64,000 bases of DNA. It comes from Sphingomonadales bacterium 32-65-25 (lineage in GTDB: Bacteria > Pseudomonadota > Alphaproteobacteria > Sphingomonadales > Sphingomonadaceae). Below are positions 54,768-63,256 of this stretch, piece after piece; positions within the stretch are counted from its first letter, which is position 1, and each line of letters begins with the position of its first letter. The notes under the pieces were generated by a model. The model was not told the DNA's origin, ran no database searches, and was given only the letters and a program-made list of their open reading frames with translations. Both the position numbers and the translations under genes were made by a program. The stretch covers positions 248,001-312,000 of the forward strand of contig NCEU01000008.1 of NCBI GenBank assembly GCA_002280855.1. Reading direction: 5' to 3'.

Positions 54768-56048
54768 TCAGAGCGAGCCCTTCCAAACCACGTGGGTGTA
54801 GCCAGGGCTGAATGTGACATTGCCCAAGTTCGCCGAAGACGGGATGCTCACGCCTGCGGAAATACCTGGTGCCTGGCACATCGTCGTAATGCCGTCGGTG
54901 ATCGACGAGGTCAGCGCATTCTTCAAGCTGTTCACGTCGAAGCCGTTCCTGGCGACATCGGTCGCGAGGACTTGCACCAGCGAGGGCGGCAGGGTCCATT
55001 GTGCGGCCGTATCAATGCCGCCAACTTCACCGCCAGCGGTCAAGGTTTGGCCTTCTGCACCAGCGGCGCTGCCGGGGCCCCATCCAAGGCCAAAGCCGAT
55101 CGAAGCACCGGGCTGGAGATCAGCGGTGCCAGCGGCGACCTGAACCCCAGTGCTAACGGCGATGGCCATGCCATATTTTCCGTTGGTGGGGAACGTGTCC
55201 ATTGCGAAGCCCACCGAAGAATTGACGCCGGCAATCCAGCCGCCGGAACCGCCGACAGAGATGCTGAAGTTCGACTGGTACGCATTGCCAACCAGCGCAA
55301 AGCCATTGGCGGTGACCATCCCGAGCGCTTGGCCAACCGCCAACATATCCGTCGCGGTCTGCTGGTCCGGCTTGCTGCCGCGAGCAAGCGTGCGCAACAG
55401 GCGGAAAACGGCTTTCTGCGTTTCGGGATTCAACTGCTTTGCTTTGTTGACGAACGGCGTGATTTTGCCCCAGCTGCTCGTTGCGCTGGCCTTGCATGTG
55501 TTCGCAACGTAATTCGCGACGCTGTAGCCCTGCGAGAGCACCGGAACCAAATTCTTCCGCGCCACATCGTATTTGGCCGCCGCCTCCGAAAGTGCGGGGC
55601 GATAATTGTTGAGCGCGCTCGTCCGGATCACCGAATATTCGGCCCGACCGACAGCCGCACTATCGGCGGCCATACGCTCAGCGTAGTTTTTGAATCCCAT
55701 GACCGCCGAAGCCGTATCAGCGGCAGCGAGGTTCGACCATTTGTTGGCCTTGGCCGTCACATTTGCGGCCTCCAGAAGTTCAGTATTCGCATAGCCCTTG
55801 GCCTGTGCCGTCGCGAAGTTCGCGTAACCAACGCCCTGTGAGGCCGTATCAGTCGCGGTGTTAGCCACATTATTTGCAAGAGTGGTCGTCGTATTGGTTA
55901 CAGTGTTTGTAACATTGTTGACAGTATTGGTTACAGCCTTCACGGGATTTTTAATTTTAATTTTGATCCCCGCTGAAGCCTGGGAAGCCGTGAGGACCAT
56001 CGCGAAAGCGGATGCAAAAAGCAAGCCGGATTTGAAATTACTTTTCAT
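54768..56048 (-). CDS. Large exported protein of unknown function
   Basis: A 426-residue protein with signal peptide (MKSNFKSGLLFASAFAMVLTASQASA). Residues about 35-75 consist of repeated TNTV/NTVTN-like units; a long helical stretch follows to about 235, and then a Gly/Ser-rich part with beta-strand alternation (SGGWIAGVNSSVGFAMD, GASIGFGLGWG). Cys residues are few. No family was recognised. It is preceded by conserved core copy C and followed by a terminator, so it is organised like the small cassettes. Confidence 0.82.
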   Translation of the reverse strand: MKSNFKSGLLFASAFAMVLTASQASAGIKIKIKNPVKAVTNTVNNVTNTVTNTTTTLANNVANTATDTASQGVGYANFATAQAKGYANTELLEAANVTAKANKWSNLAAADTASAVMGFKNYAERMAADSAAVGRAEYSVIRTSALNNYRPALSEAAAKYDVARKNLVPVLSQGYSVANYVANTCKASATSSWGKITPFVNKAKQLNPETQKAVFRLLRTLARGSKPDQQTATDMLAVGQALGMVTANGFALVGNAYQSNFSISVGGSGGWIAGVNSSVGFAMDTFPTNGKYGMAIAVSTGVQVAAGTADLQPGASIGFGLGWGPGSAAGAEGQTLTAGGEVGGIDTAAQWTLPPSLVQVLATDVARNGFDVNSLKNALTSSITDGITTMCQAPGISAGVSIPSSANLGNVTFSPGYTHVVWKGSL

Positions 56049-56524
56049 CTTTTTAACACTCCTAATAGTTTACTTGCAGTAAAGTATAAGTAAACTTAAT
56101 GGCACAAGACACTGTGCCCGATTCATCTCTACATCTTTATAAGTTTTTGTCTACAATACTTACGACGACGCGCAGTTACGCCTTCTTTCTACGGAGGCCT
56201 ATCATAGGGCCTTGGCGTGACGCCGAAGGCCCCCCAGGCTGGCGCGGCCAAACGGGCCGCTGTGCGGGATTGCAGATCCCGGCGAGAGCCACCTTCGCCC
56301 TGCCAATTTCGCGTTCATGCGAATGGCCGGCCCGGTGGATGGTCGAGACGATCCTGTATCTGCAGCGCTGCGACCTTCAGCGGATATGTATTGCAACCAT
56401 GTACGCAAGATTGCTATAAGCAATAACGTCAAGAGCAGCCATTTCTGTTCTAAATGTAAAGTAAATGTAAACAATAATGGCGAATTAACCACTATTGATT
56501 ATGTTCACGGAAGAAAGTGTTTAA
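56049..56524. other. Intergenic region with conserved core copy C
   Basis: About 476 bases between divergent exported-protein genes. AT-rich leader sequence is near 56049-56150; core copy C runs 56149-56304; a second AT-rich stretch is near 56440-56520 (ahead of the plus-strand gene). Either side may hold a promoter. No gene is supportable within it. Confidence 0.7.
56149..56304. repeat. Conserved intergenic core, copy C
   Basis: It shares GTCTAC, CTTACGAC, TACGGAGGCCTATCATAG, GCAGATCCCGGCGAGAGCC and CCTTCGCCCTGCC with copies A and B, with more substitutions. It precedes the large exported protein gene. The right-hand part of the module seen in copies A and B (CGCTTCACGATT onward) is absent. 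Confidence 0.8.
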
Positions 56525-56998
56525 ATGAAGAAACTCGTTCTCGCTGCGGCTCTCACTGGCGCATTGTCTGGAACAGCATTTGCTCAAGCGGCGACCACTG
56601 CTCCCGCGGGAACCGCACACTTGTCGCTCTCTTTCAGCGTTCCGGCGGGGCAGGGCGGACGCCTTGTAAGCGTGAATGGATGCCGACCCACAGGCGCATG
56701 TATGCCACAGCTGAAAGGCTCAGTGAGCGTCCCCTTCAATGTCGCTGGACCGGTAACCGCCTATGACGACAGAGGAAATGTGCTTCTGGTGACAGTCCTT
56801 GGGGTGCGATACATGGTGTCCCCGGCATTTGTTAATCTAACCCTCAATGGGATTGCGCAAACTGTAGCCAGTCATCAATCTCTCTTGGGTGCAAATTGTA
56901 ATGCCATCGGAAACACAGAAAATACACTCGAAAGCACCAATACTCGAATTGAATTGACTAGCAATCCTAAGCTTGTTGCAATGACCTGCACAAAATAA
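56525..56998 (+). CDS. Small exported protein of unknown function
   Basis: A 157-residue protein with signal peptide (MKKLVLAAALTGALSGTAFAQA). The mature part is beta-rich, with cysteines at NGCRPTGACMP, ANCNAI and the C-terminal MTCTK; the terminal Cys-Thr-Lys echoes the LACK end of the cassette proteins. No family was recognised. It is the first plus-strand gene after the minus-strand cassettes and lies ahead of the TPR-secretin gene. An imperfect hairpin at 57015-57035 may terminate it. Confidence 0.75.
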   Translation: MKKLVLAAALTGALSGTAFAQAATTAPAGTAHLSLSFSVPAGQGGRLVSVNGCRPTGACMPQLKGSVSVPFNVAGPVTAYDDRGNVLLVTVLGVRYMVSPAFVNLTLNGIAQTVASHQSLLGANCNAIGNTENTLESTNTRIELTSNPKLVAMTCTK

Positions 56999-57140
56999 AA
57001 AAGTTCGCATTTTTCGCTGGGCCATCGGCCCTGCGATCTTCTTGGCTTATGACTATTGTCTTGATGTCCTGATTTTCTTCAGCGGGGATCGGCGCCGGGG
57101 CGCAGTCGATCCACTTGGGCGCGATTGAAGCATTTCTGCG

Positions 57141-59240
57141 ATGGAAAACGTGAGATCGAAAATGGGTAACGGCGTGTCTTATTCTAACCAGGTCAAGCTT
57201 GGCTTTCTCCGCGCGGCTTCAGGGCTGGCGCTGGCAGGAGCCTTGGCAGGGTGCGTCGCTTCGAAAGAGCCTGTTACCATGGGCCAGGTTGACACGGCTG
57301 AAGATCGCTTCGCCGGCGCTTTCGGTAGCGAACCGAGTTTGGTCAACCCGGCGCGCGCCGTCGATTCCAAGCGTGTTGCTGAAGAGGGACTGAAGTATCT
57401 GCGCGACGGCGATTCAGAAAAAGCGTTGCGTCTGTTCAATGCAGCCATCAAGTTTGATGGCGAAAATGGTGCTTATCATTTACTCGCCGGGATCGCCTAC
57501 CATCTGGAATATCGTAAAACGTCCACACCGGAAATGCGCGACAGCGCCGAGATCGGGTATAAACTGGCCGCCAAGTTCAATCCTGGCGATGCCCGCGCGA
57601 CTGTCCAGCTCGGGCGGCTTTTTCTCGATTCCAAGCGTTACCGCGACGCGCGCGATGCCTTTGCAACGATGCTTGAAGCCAACCCCGCTAGCAGCGACGC
57701 TCTCTATGGCATGGCGACGGCCAGCTATCTGCTGGGTGACATCAAAGTGGCGCTGTGGGCCGTACGCGAACTGGAACTGCAGAACTACGATCCAGCAGTG
57801 ATCGCGCGGATGCGGGCGGTATTCTACACAACAGTCGGCGAAAACGACAAAGCTGCACTCTATCGTGCCGCCTACGCCACCTCAACCGTTGGCCAATCTG
57901 ATGCCGGATCATTCGACGATCGGCTGTCGGAAATTCGAAATGTGGTTGATAAGGAAGACTGGCTGAAAAATCCGGCCGTGGCGCCGGATCAGGCATCTGC
58001 TGGCGAAACCAGTTCCACTGCGCCAATGCCGCAAAGTGCCGTTGCCAATCCTCCGGGTGTCACGCCAGCGGTCGCGGCGCCCGACGCAGCACCACTGCCG
58101 CGTTTGCCTGTTGAGCCATGGTGGGTTTGTCCAGGCGGCCCGCAAGTTGACGCGCAGATTGCTGTGCAGGGCGGAGGGAATTCCAGCAGCGGCGATGAAA
58201 CTGTTCAGTTGCCCGCCATTCCCGCGCCTTGCCCCACGAGCGGGACACCCAAGATGGCGATCATCGATGTCGTGATGTTGCGAACCGAAGATACGGTTTC
58301 GCGTTCTTTCGGATCGAACTTGCTGCAAAATCTGACGGGCTATTTCGGGATGTCGGCAAGCCTTAGCGGCTCGACGTCAAATCAAACAAGCTTCGTTGGA
58401 TCTGGCCCGACAAGCACAAATCTGTCGCTTGGCGGGTCATTGGGTGCAGGTACGGCGCTTGCCTATTCGCTCAACATCGCCAACGCGACGCAGAACCGCA
58501 ACGAGGTGCTTGCTCGGCCAACCCTGCTCGCCATTGACCGGCTGCCTTCGACGTTTTTCTCCGGTGCAAACATCTCGATTTTGGTCGGCGGATCGCCTGG
58601 GTCGGTTGCTTCCCTGGTCGATAAACAGGTCGGCGTAAGCTTCTCCGTCACGCCGACGTTCATTGACGATGATCATGTGCTTTTGACGGTTAGGGCTGCG
58701 CGTTCCTTCGTAACAGCGCCGGCCACTGGCACGGCCGGCGTCGCGCTGTCTCAATCCCGCCTGACGACGTCAGCAAATCTTATGGTCAGCCCTGGCCAAA
58801 CCGTGATCTTGAGTGGATTGGCGGAGCGTGAGCGGGTGCGTGGTAATTCGGGCGTTCCGGTATTGCGCGATATACCCGGTGTGCAGCTCTTTTTCACCAA
58901 CGACCGGAAAGAGGATTATTTCCGCACGGTCATGGTGATGCTGACGATGCGCAAGCCCGTGGTGTCCGCTGAAGACATCGCCGGCGTTGCGGCAGAGCAG
59001 CTTGCCCGCAAAACCACCGGCGTCCCACAAATCAAAAAATACGGATTTTACTGGCGCGTTGACGAGTATGCCAATGTTCTATCGCGCTCGGCGCCGAATA
59101 TGGACGCAGCAATTGACGCTCTTTTTAACAATAAGCTCTACCAAACCTTTAAAAGTCGCGATCTGAACGATACGGATTGGGCAGCCCAGAGCCGGATAAA
59201 AGTGTTGGTGCGAGATTTCAAGGATTTCATCATTCATTGA
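57141..59240 (+). CDS. Lipoprotein with TPR repeats fused to a secretin domain
   Basis: A 699-residue protein. The N terminus has a lipoprotein signal with lipobox LAGC (Cys38). TPR-like repeats cover about residues 75-220 (GLKYLRDGDSEKALRLFNAAIK; LGRLFLDSKRYRDARDAFATML). A Pro/Ala-rich linker (280-360) precedes a secretin C domain at about 370-600, seen as NEVLARPTLLAID, VSFSVTPTFIDDDHVLLTV and the end motif GVPVLRDIPGVQLFF. N0/N1 domains of type II secretins are missing. It would form an outer-membrane channel. No other secretion-system gene is next to it. Confidence 0.85.
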   Translation: MENVRSKMGNGVSYSNQVKLGFLRAASGLALAGALAGCVASKEPVTMGQVDTAEDRFAGAFGSEPSLVNPARAVDSKRVAEEGLKYLRDGDSEKALRLFNAAIKFDGENGAYHLLAGIAYHLEYRKTSTPEMRDSAEIGYKLAAKFNPGDARATVQLGRLFLDSKRYRDARDAFATMLEANPASSDALYGMATASYLLGDIKVALWAVRELELQNYDPAVIARMRAVFYTTVGENDKAALYRAAYATSTVGQSDAGSFDDRLSEIRNVVDKEDWLKNPAVAPDQASAGETSSTAPMPQSAVANPPGVTPAVAAPDAAPLPRLPVEPWWVCPGGPQVDAQIAVQGGGNSSSGDETVQLPAIPAPCPTSGTPKMAIIDVVMLRTEDTVSRSFGSNLLQNLTGYFGMSASLSGSTSNQTSFVGSGPTSTNLSLGGSLGAGTALAYSLNIANATQNRNEVLARPTLLAIDRLPSTFFSGANISILVGGSPGSVASLVDKQVGVSFSVTPTFIDDDHVLLTVRAARSFVTAPATGTAGVALSQSRLTTSANLMVSPGQTVILSGLAERERVRGNSGVPVLRDIPGVQLFFTNDRKEDYFRTVMVMLTMRKPVVSAEDIAGVAAEQLARKTTGVPQIKKYGFYWRVDEYANVLSRSAPNMDAAIDALFNNKLYQTFKSRDLNDTDWAAQSRIKVLVRDFKDFIIH

Positions 59241-59440
59241 TGCGAGCATGGATCTCTGTCAGAAAATTTTGTGCCCCGGCCGGCCGCGGTATTATTGGTG
59301 GGCATGCACAATCCCTTCCGCCATTGCGATCGTATCCCGCGACGTCGTGTGAGTTTTTTCTGGTTACGAAACTGACCGGACGCGCGCTCCGCACAGCGTG
59401 GTAACGTTGTAACGCACGCTTCCGGGAAGGAGTCATTTGA

Positions 59441-60913
59441 ATGAAGCGCGTATCGAACCGCACGATCGCCATTCTGGCGACGGCTCTGATCATCCCTTTG
59501 CTGGCGGTTCAGTTCGGCGTCCACACGCAGTTTGCCAGCGCAACTGGTCTGAACCCGCATCATGCCTGGCTCGCGCTGAACATCCTGGCTTGGGCGGCTG
59601 GAGGGGTGCTCGCGGCGCGGCTCGTCCAGGTGTTGGGCTGGAACCAAGTCGGGCGGACGACGGGCAAGCATGCCCCGCAGCTGCTGGTCCAGATCACCAA
59701 CGGGCTGATCTATGTCTCGGCCGGGGTCGGCATGGCGGGGACATTGTTCGAGATACCGATGACCGGCGCGATCGCCACCTCCAGCGTCATTGGCCTCGTT
59801 GCCGGCTTCGCGCTCAAAAGCCTGATCTCCGACACCTTCTCCGGCATCGCCCTCAATCTCGACCAGGGCTTTGCGATCAACGATTTCATCATGCTTGTCG
59901 GCAGACCGGGCACAACCACCATTTCGGGCCGCGTCATCCAGATCAACTGGCGCAGCACCTATCTGAAGACGCCCGAGAACGCGATGTTGATCATCCCCAA
60001 CAGCGTCGTCAGCGAAGCGATCGTGATGAACTTGTCCAAGCCCGAGCCGGCCACCGAGTTCGAGCTTGTCGTGACACTCGATTTCGAGGTGTCGGGCGAG
60101 CGGGCGGTCCGTGTCCTCAACGCCGCGGGCAAAGCCGCCGCGCGTGAGCACAAGGAGATCTGGGACTGCAAGGCGCGGATCAGCGAACTGAACACCACCG
60201 GCATCACCTACAAGATGCAATATATGCTCGACCCATTCAATCTGAGCCCGGCACAGGCGAAGCATATCATCCTCGGCCATGTTGAGCGCCAGATGAAGCT
60301 GACCGGCCTGACCCTCGCCCACCCCAAGCTCGACAATTGGAACCGCGAGACACCCGAGCTGAATCACAATCACGGCGACATCCTCAATCGCATCTGGCTG
60401 CTCAAGAAGATCCAGTTGTTCAAGCCGTTCGCCGAGCGCGAGTTGGCCGGTCTCGCCGAGCGGATGACGATGCGGCAGTTCGCGCCGGGCGCCCAGATCA
60501 TCACTGCCGGCGACCCCGGCCAGTCGATGTTCCTGCTCAGCGAGGGGCTGACCTCGGTGCTGATCAAGGGCGAAGATGGCGACGTCGATGTGGCGACCCT
60601 TCGCCCCGGCGACTTCTTCGGCGAGATGTCGCTCCTCACCGGGGATCCGCGCAGCGCGACGATCATGGCGCTCAGCGATACGGTGGCGTTCGAAATCGAC
60701 AAGGAAGATCTGATCCCGCTGCTCGATGCGAACCCGGATGCGGCGGAGCTTCTTGCAGTCGCGGTCGCGGACCGGCGGGTCGCGAGCGCGGAGGGCTCCA
60801 AGAAGCGCGAAGTCGTCGCTGCCGAGCGGGCCTCGCTGGCGGGCAAGATCCTCAAAAACATGCTGCGCTTCTTCGGCCGCAGCGACGAGATGCCAGAGCT
60901 AACACGCCCCTGA
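59441..60913 (+). CDS. Cyclic-nucleotide-binding MscS-family channel
   Basis: A 490-residue membrane protein. Four membrane segments (about 8-28, 45-65, 85-105, 110-135) lead to an MscS core (SLISDTFSGIALNLDQGFAINDFI; ISGRVIQINWRSTYLKT). A cyclic-nucleotide-binding domain follows at about 325-440 with the cassette GDFFGEMSLLTGDPRSATI. This is the bCNG subfamily, which responds to cAMP or similar ligands rather than strongly to tension. Codon use (many CTC, AGC, GTC) differs from neighbours. It has a good site (GGGAAGGAG) before the ATG. A decayed transposase follows. Confidence 0.9.
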   Translation: MKRVSNRTIAILATALIIPLLAVQFGVHTQFASATGLNPHHAWLALNILAWAAGGVLAARLVQVLGWNQVGRTTGKHAPQLLVQITNGLIYVSAGVGMAGTLFEIPMTGAIATSSVIGLVAGFALKSLISDTFSGIALNLDQGFAINDFIMLVGRPGTTTISGRVIQINWRSTYLKTPENAMLIIPNSVVSEAIVMNLSKPEPATEFELVVTLDFEVSGERAVRVLNAAGKAAAREHKEIWDCKARISELNTTGITYKMQYMLDPFNLSPAQAKHIILGHVERQMKLTGLTLAHPKLDNWNRETPELNHNHGDILNRIWLLKKIQLFKPFAERELAGLAERMTMRQFAPGAQIITAGDPGQSMFLLSEGLTSVLIKGEDGDVDVATLRPGDFFGEMSLLTGDPRSATIMALSDTVAFEIDKEDLIPLLDANPDAAELLAVAVADRRVASAEGSKKREVVAAERASLAGKILKNMLRFFGRSDEMPELTRP

Positions 60914-60914
60914 T

Positions 60915-61552
60915 GTAAATTGGAAACGTGCTGGCGGCGGCACTGCTGTGCTTGCCCCCTGTGGGATCCCGCTCTGCGCGCCGATCCTCACCTCATCATG
61001 TGCCTTGGGCAGATCATCCAGTAGCGCTGCAGCGCCGGTGTAATCGCTGACCTGGCCAGCGGTCATGAACAAGCTGAGCGGGCGACCGTCGGCACCCGTG
61101 ACAGCGTGGAGCTTCGTATTCATGCCGCCTTTTGTGCGACCGATGAGCCGCCCGAGGTCCCCTTTTTACCCGCAGGCTCGATCCCATCCGGTGTGCGTTC
61201 AGGCAAGTCGCGTCGATCATGATCGTCTTGGGCGTGGTGGCCGCGGCGGCTGGTCTTTCCATCATCCGGAGGAAAACGCCTCTTTCCCCCCACCACTTCC
61301 ATCGGTTTTGGAGCGCCCTGTGTAGACCATATTCCCGCGTTGCATCGCACCAGCGCAGCCCGTCGCGGTTCACGAGAACGATGCCGCTCAACACCAGCCG
61401 ATCATCAACCCGTGGCTTGCCGTGGCTGTTGGGGACGTACGGCTCAAGCCGCGCCACCTGCTCGCCCGTCAGTCAACAAAGATCGTTCATCCGCTGTCCC
61501 CTTGCAGAACCTGAATAAGATCGCGGCGCTCAGATCAATGGGTCCTGACCCG
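60915..61552. mobile_element. Degraded IS5-like insertion sequence
   Basis: The element around the broken transposase. GGGTCCTGACCC near 61540-61552 resembles an IS5-type terminal repeat on the right. On the left no matching repeat is visible, so that end has been deleted or rearranged. Boundaries are therefore uncertain. Confidence 0.55.
61000..61490 (-). pseudogene. Decayed IS5-family transposase (IS427-like group)
   Basis: Remnant of a DDE transposase. The frame starts ATG AAC GAT at 61490 but has an in-frame TGA at 61473-61475. The DNA-binding part (VNRDGLRWCDATREYGLH, RWKWWGERGVF) is intact. A loss of about two bases in a homopolymer near 61160 shifts the frame, after which the second half continues in another frame (MNTKLHAVTGADGRPL). 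The sequence breaks off after LLDDLPKA near 61005, so the catalytic C terminus is gone. It is not functional. Confidence 0.88.
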
Positions 61553-61590
61553 ACAGACAGCGTGCTCCACGCGCTTGTGCCCAAGCAGGC

Positions 61591-61806
61591 TCAGCCTGCA
61601 GGGTCCTTTGGCGCCAGGTTGGTCGAAAGATAGTCGACAATCTTGCTATACTCAGCGTCGGTGAGAACTGCGCCATGTCCGATCATGACGCTGACAACCT
61701 CTGCCCACTGCTCCGGCGATCTCGGTTGGGCGAAAACAGCAACCGCAGAAAATATTCCACTGAAAACACAAAAGCCGAGAATCAAACCAGGCCAAATACG
61801 AGACAT
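61591..61806 (-). CDS. Small exported cytochrome-c-like protein without heme motif
   Basis: A 71-residue protein with signal peptide (MSRIWPGLILGFCVFSGIFSAVAVFAQ) and a mature part of about 45 residues (SPEQWAEVVSVMIGHGAVLTDAEYSKIVDYL) that matches the C-terminal helices of small c-type cytochromes in PQQ-linked dehydrogenases. CxxCH is absent. The ATG at 61806 follows GGAG. It lies directly downstream of a PQQ-type sugar dehydrogenase on the same strand (gap 78 bases). Confidence 0.6.
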   Translation of the reverse strand: MSRIWPGLILGFCVFSGIFSAVAVFAQPRSPEQWAEVVSVMIGHGAVLTDAEYSKIVDYLSTNLAPKDPAG

Positions 61807-61884
61807 CACCACTCCGAAATCGATTATTACAGGCCGCGCCGCTTGTCGGTCTGATCTTCGCTGCCAGTGCTCGCGTTACGCCTG

Positions 61885-63222
61885 TCAATCTGGTGCTGTC
61901 GCCGCGGGGCCCTTCGGATTATTGGCGGTCGCGGCCATTGTTGACGGCTCGATCCGAAGCAACATGCCGTCCGTGTCATTCGGACCCCGCAGGCGGCCTT
62001 CGGTCAACACATAGATATTGCCGTCCGGTCCCTGCCTGATGTCGCGGAAGCGCACGCCGAGTTCATCCAGCATGGTATCGCCCTGCCGGATGAAATCGCC
62101 GCGGATGACCATCTGGGCGATCTTCCTGGTGTTGGCGCCGGCCACGATCAGGTTGCCCTTCAACCGGGGAAACTTGTCGCCAGTATAGAAGAACATGTTT
62201 TCCGGATTGAAATTGGGATTCCAGAAATAGATCGGATCATCCATGCCGTCGCGGTGGAAGGGCTGGTCGGATACCAGGTTGCCGGAATAGTGGCGGCCCA
62301 GCGACACCAATGGCCAACCATAATTATGCCCTGGCAGGATCTTGTTGATCTCGTCGCCGCCGGCCGGGCCGAACTCGCTGGCCCACATCACGCCGCTCTT
62401 GGGGTCCCAAGCCATCCCATAGACATTGCGGTGGCCATAGCTCCAGATTTCCGGCAGCGCGCCGGCCGTTTTGACGAACGGGTTGTCGGGCGGCACCGAG
62501 CCATCGTCGCGAACCCGCAGAATCTTGCCGATGTGGCTGTTCAGGGCCTGCGCCTGCGGGCGTGCGCTTGATTGGTCGCTGGCTGTCGTGCCATCGCGGT
62601 CACCCACGCTGATGTACAGCATCCCATCCGGCCCAAAGACCATGCGGCCACCATAGGTGCCGAGCGGGCTTTCCCACGCCTCTGCCACCAAAATGTCCTG
62701 CACGGCGGTCAGTCGGCCATTGTCGAAGCGGGCGCGGGCCACCGCCAAGGTCGTGGTCAGCCGGGGCTTCACCTCCTTGGTGTAAGAGACATACAGCAGA
62801 TTGTTGCGGGCGAAATCGGGATGCAGCACGATATCGTGCAGGCCGCCGATGCCGACATTGTTGAGCGCCGGCAGGCCCTCAACGGGTTTCGGATCAAGTA
62901 CGCCATCGCGCACCACCCGCAGGCGCCCGCCACGCTCGGTGATCAGCATGGTGCGCCCATCGGGCAGGAACACCAGCCCATCGGGATGCGACAGGCCTTC
63001 CGCCAGCTTGACGACGCGCATCGACATGCCGCCCTGGCTCTTCAGCACGACGGGCTTGTCCACTGCCGCGCCGGACAGCGCATCGGGTGGATAGTTGCGC
63101 AAGATCTGGGCCGGAGTCAGCGGCGCCGTGACACCCGGCGTGTCGACCGGTTGTGCGGGCGCACCAGCGGGCAGAGCCGCGATCAGCGCCGCCATCAGCC
63201 AGGGTTTTGTCTGAAAACGCAT
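61885..63222 (-). CDS. PQQ-dependent sugar dehydrogenase-like protein
   Basis: A 445-residue exported protein (signal peptide MRFQTKPWLMAALIAALPAGAPAQ) with a six-bladed beta-propeller of the soluble glucose/sorbosone dehydrogenase type. Typical segments: LSHPDGLVFLPDGRTMLITERGGRLRVV, GGLHDIVLHPDFARNN, FGPDGMLYISVGDRDGTTA, WDPKSGVMWASEFGPAGGDEIN. It oxidises aldoses or related compounds in the periplasm with PQQ as cofactor. GGAGGAAGC precedes the ATG at 63222. It follows another PQQ dehydrogenase on the same strand by 34 bases. Confidence 0.88.
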   Translation of the reverse strand: MRFQTKPWLMAALIAALPAGAPAQPVDTPGVTAPLTPAQILRNYPPDALSGAAVDKPVVLKSQGGMSMRVVKLAEGLSHPDGLVFLPDGRTMLITERGGRLRVVRDGVLDPKPVEGLPALNNVGIGGLHDIVLHPDFARNNLLYVSYTKEVKPRLTTTLAVARARFDNGRLTAVQDILVAEAWESPLGTYGGRMVFGPDGMLYISVGDRDGTTASDQSSARPQAQALNSHIGKILRVRDDGSVPPDNPFVKTAGALPEIWSYGHRNVYGMAWDPKSGVMWASEFGPAGGDEINKILPGHNYGWPLVSLGRHYSGNLVSDQPFHRDGMDDPIYFWNPNFNPENMFFYTGDKFPRLKGNLIVAGANTRKIAQMVIRGDFIRQGDTMLDELGVRFRDIRQGPDGNIYVLTEGRLRGPNDTDGMLLRIEPSTMAATANNPKGPAATAPD

Positions 63223-63256
63223 GCTTCCTCCAGAACGGCAAACAACCATATCCGCC

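Noticed and set aside
52986..56304. An integron-like cassette array
   Set aside because: No integrase gene and no attC-type R/L box pairs could be seen; the units repeat whole-gene blocks rather than being separated by attC sites.
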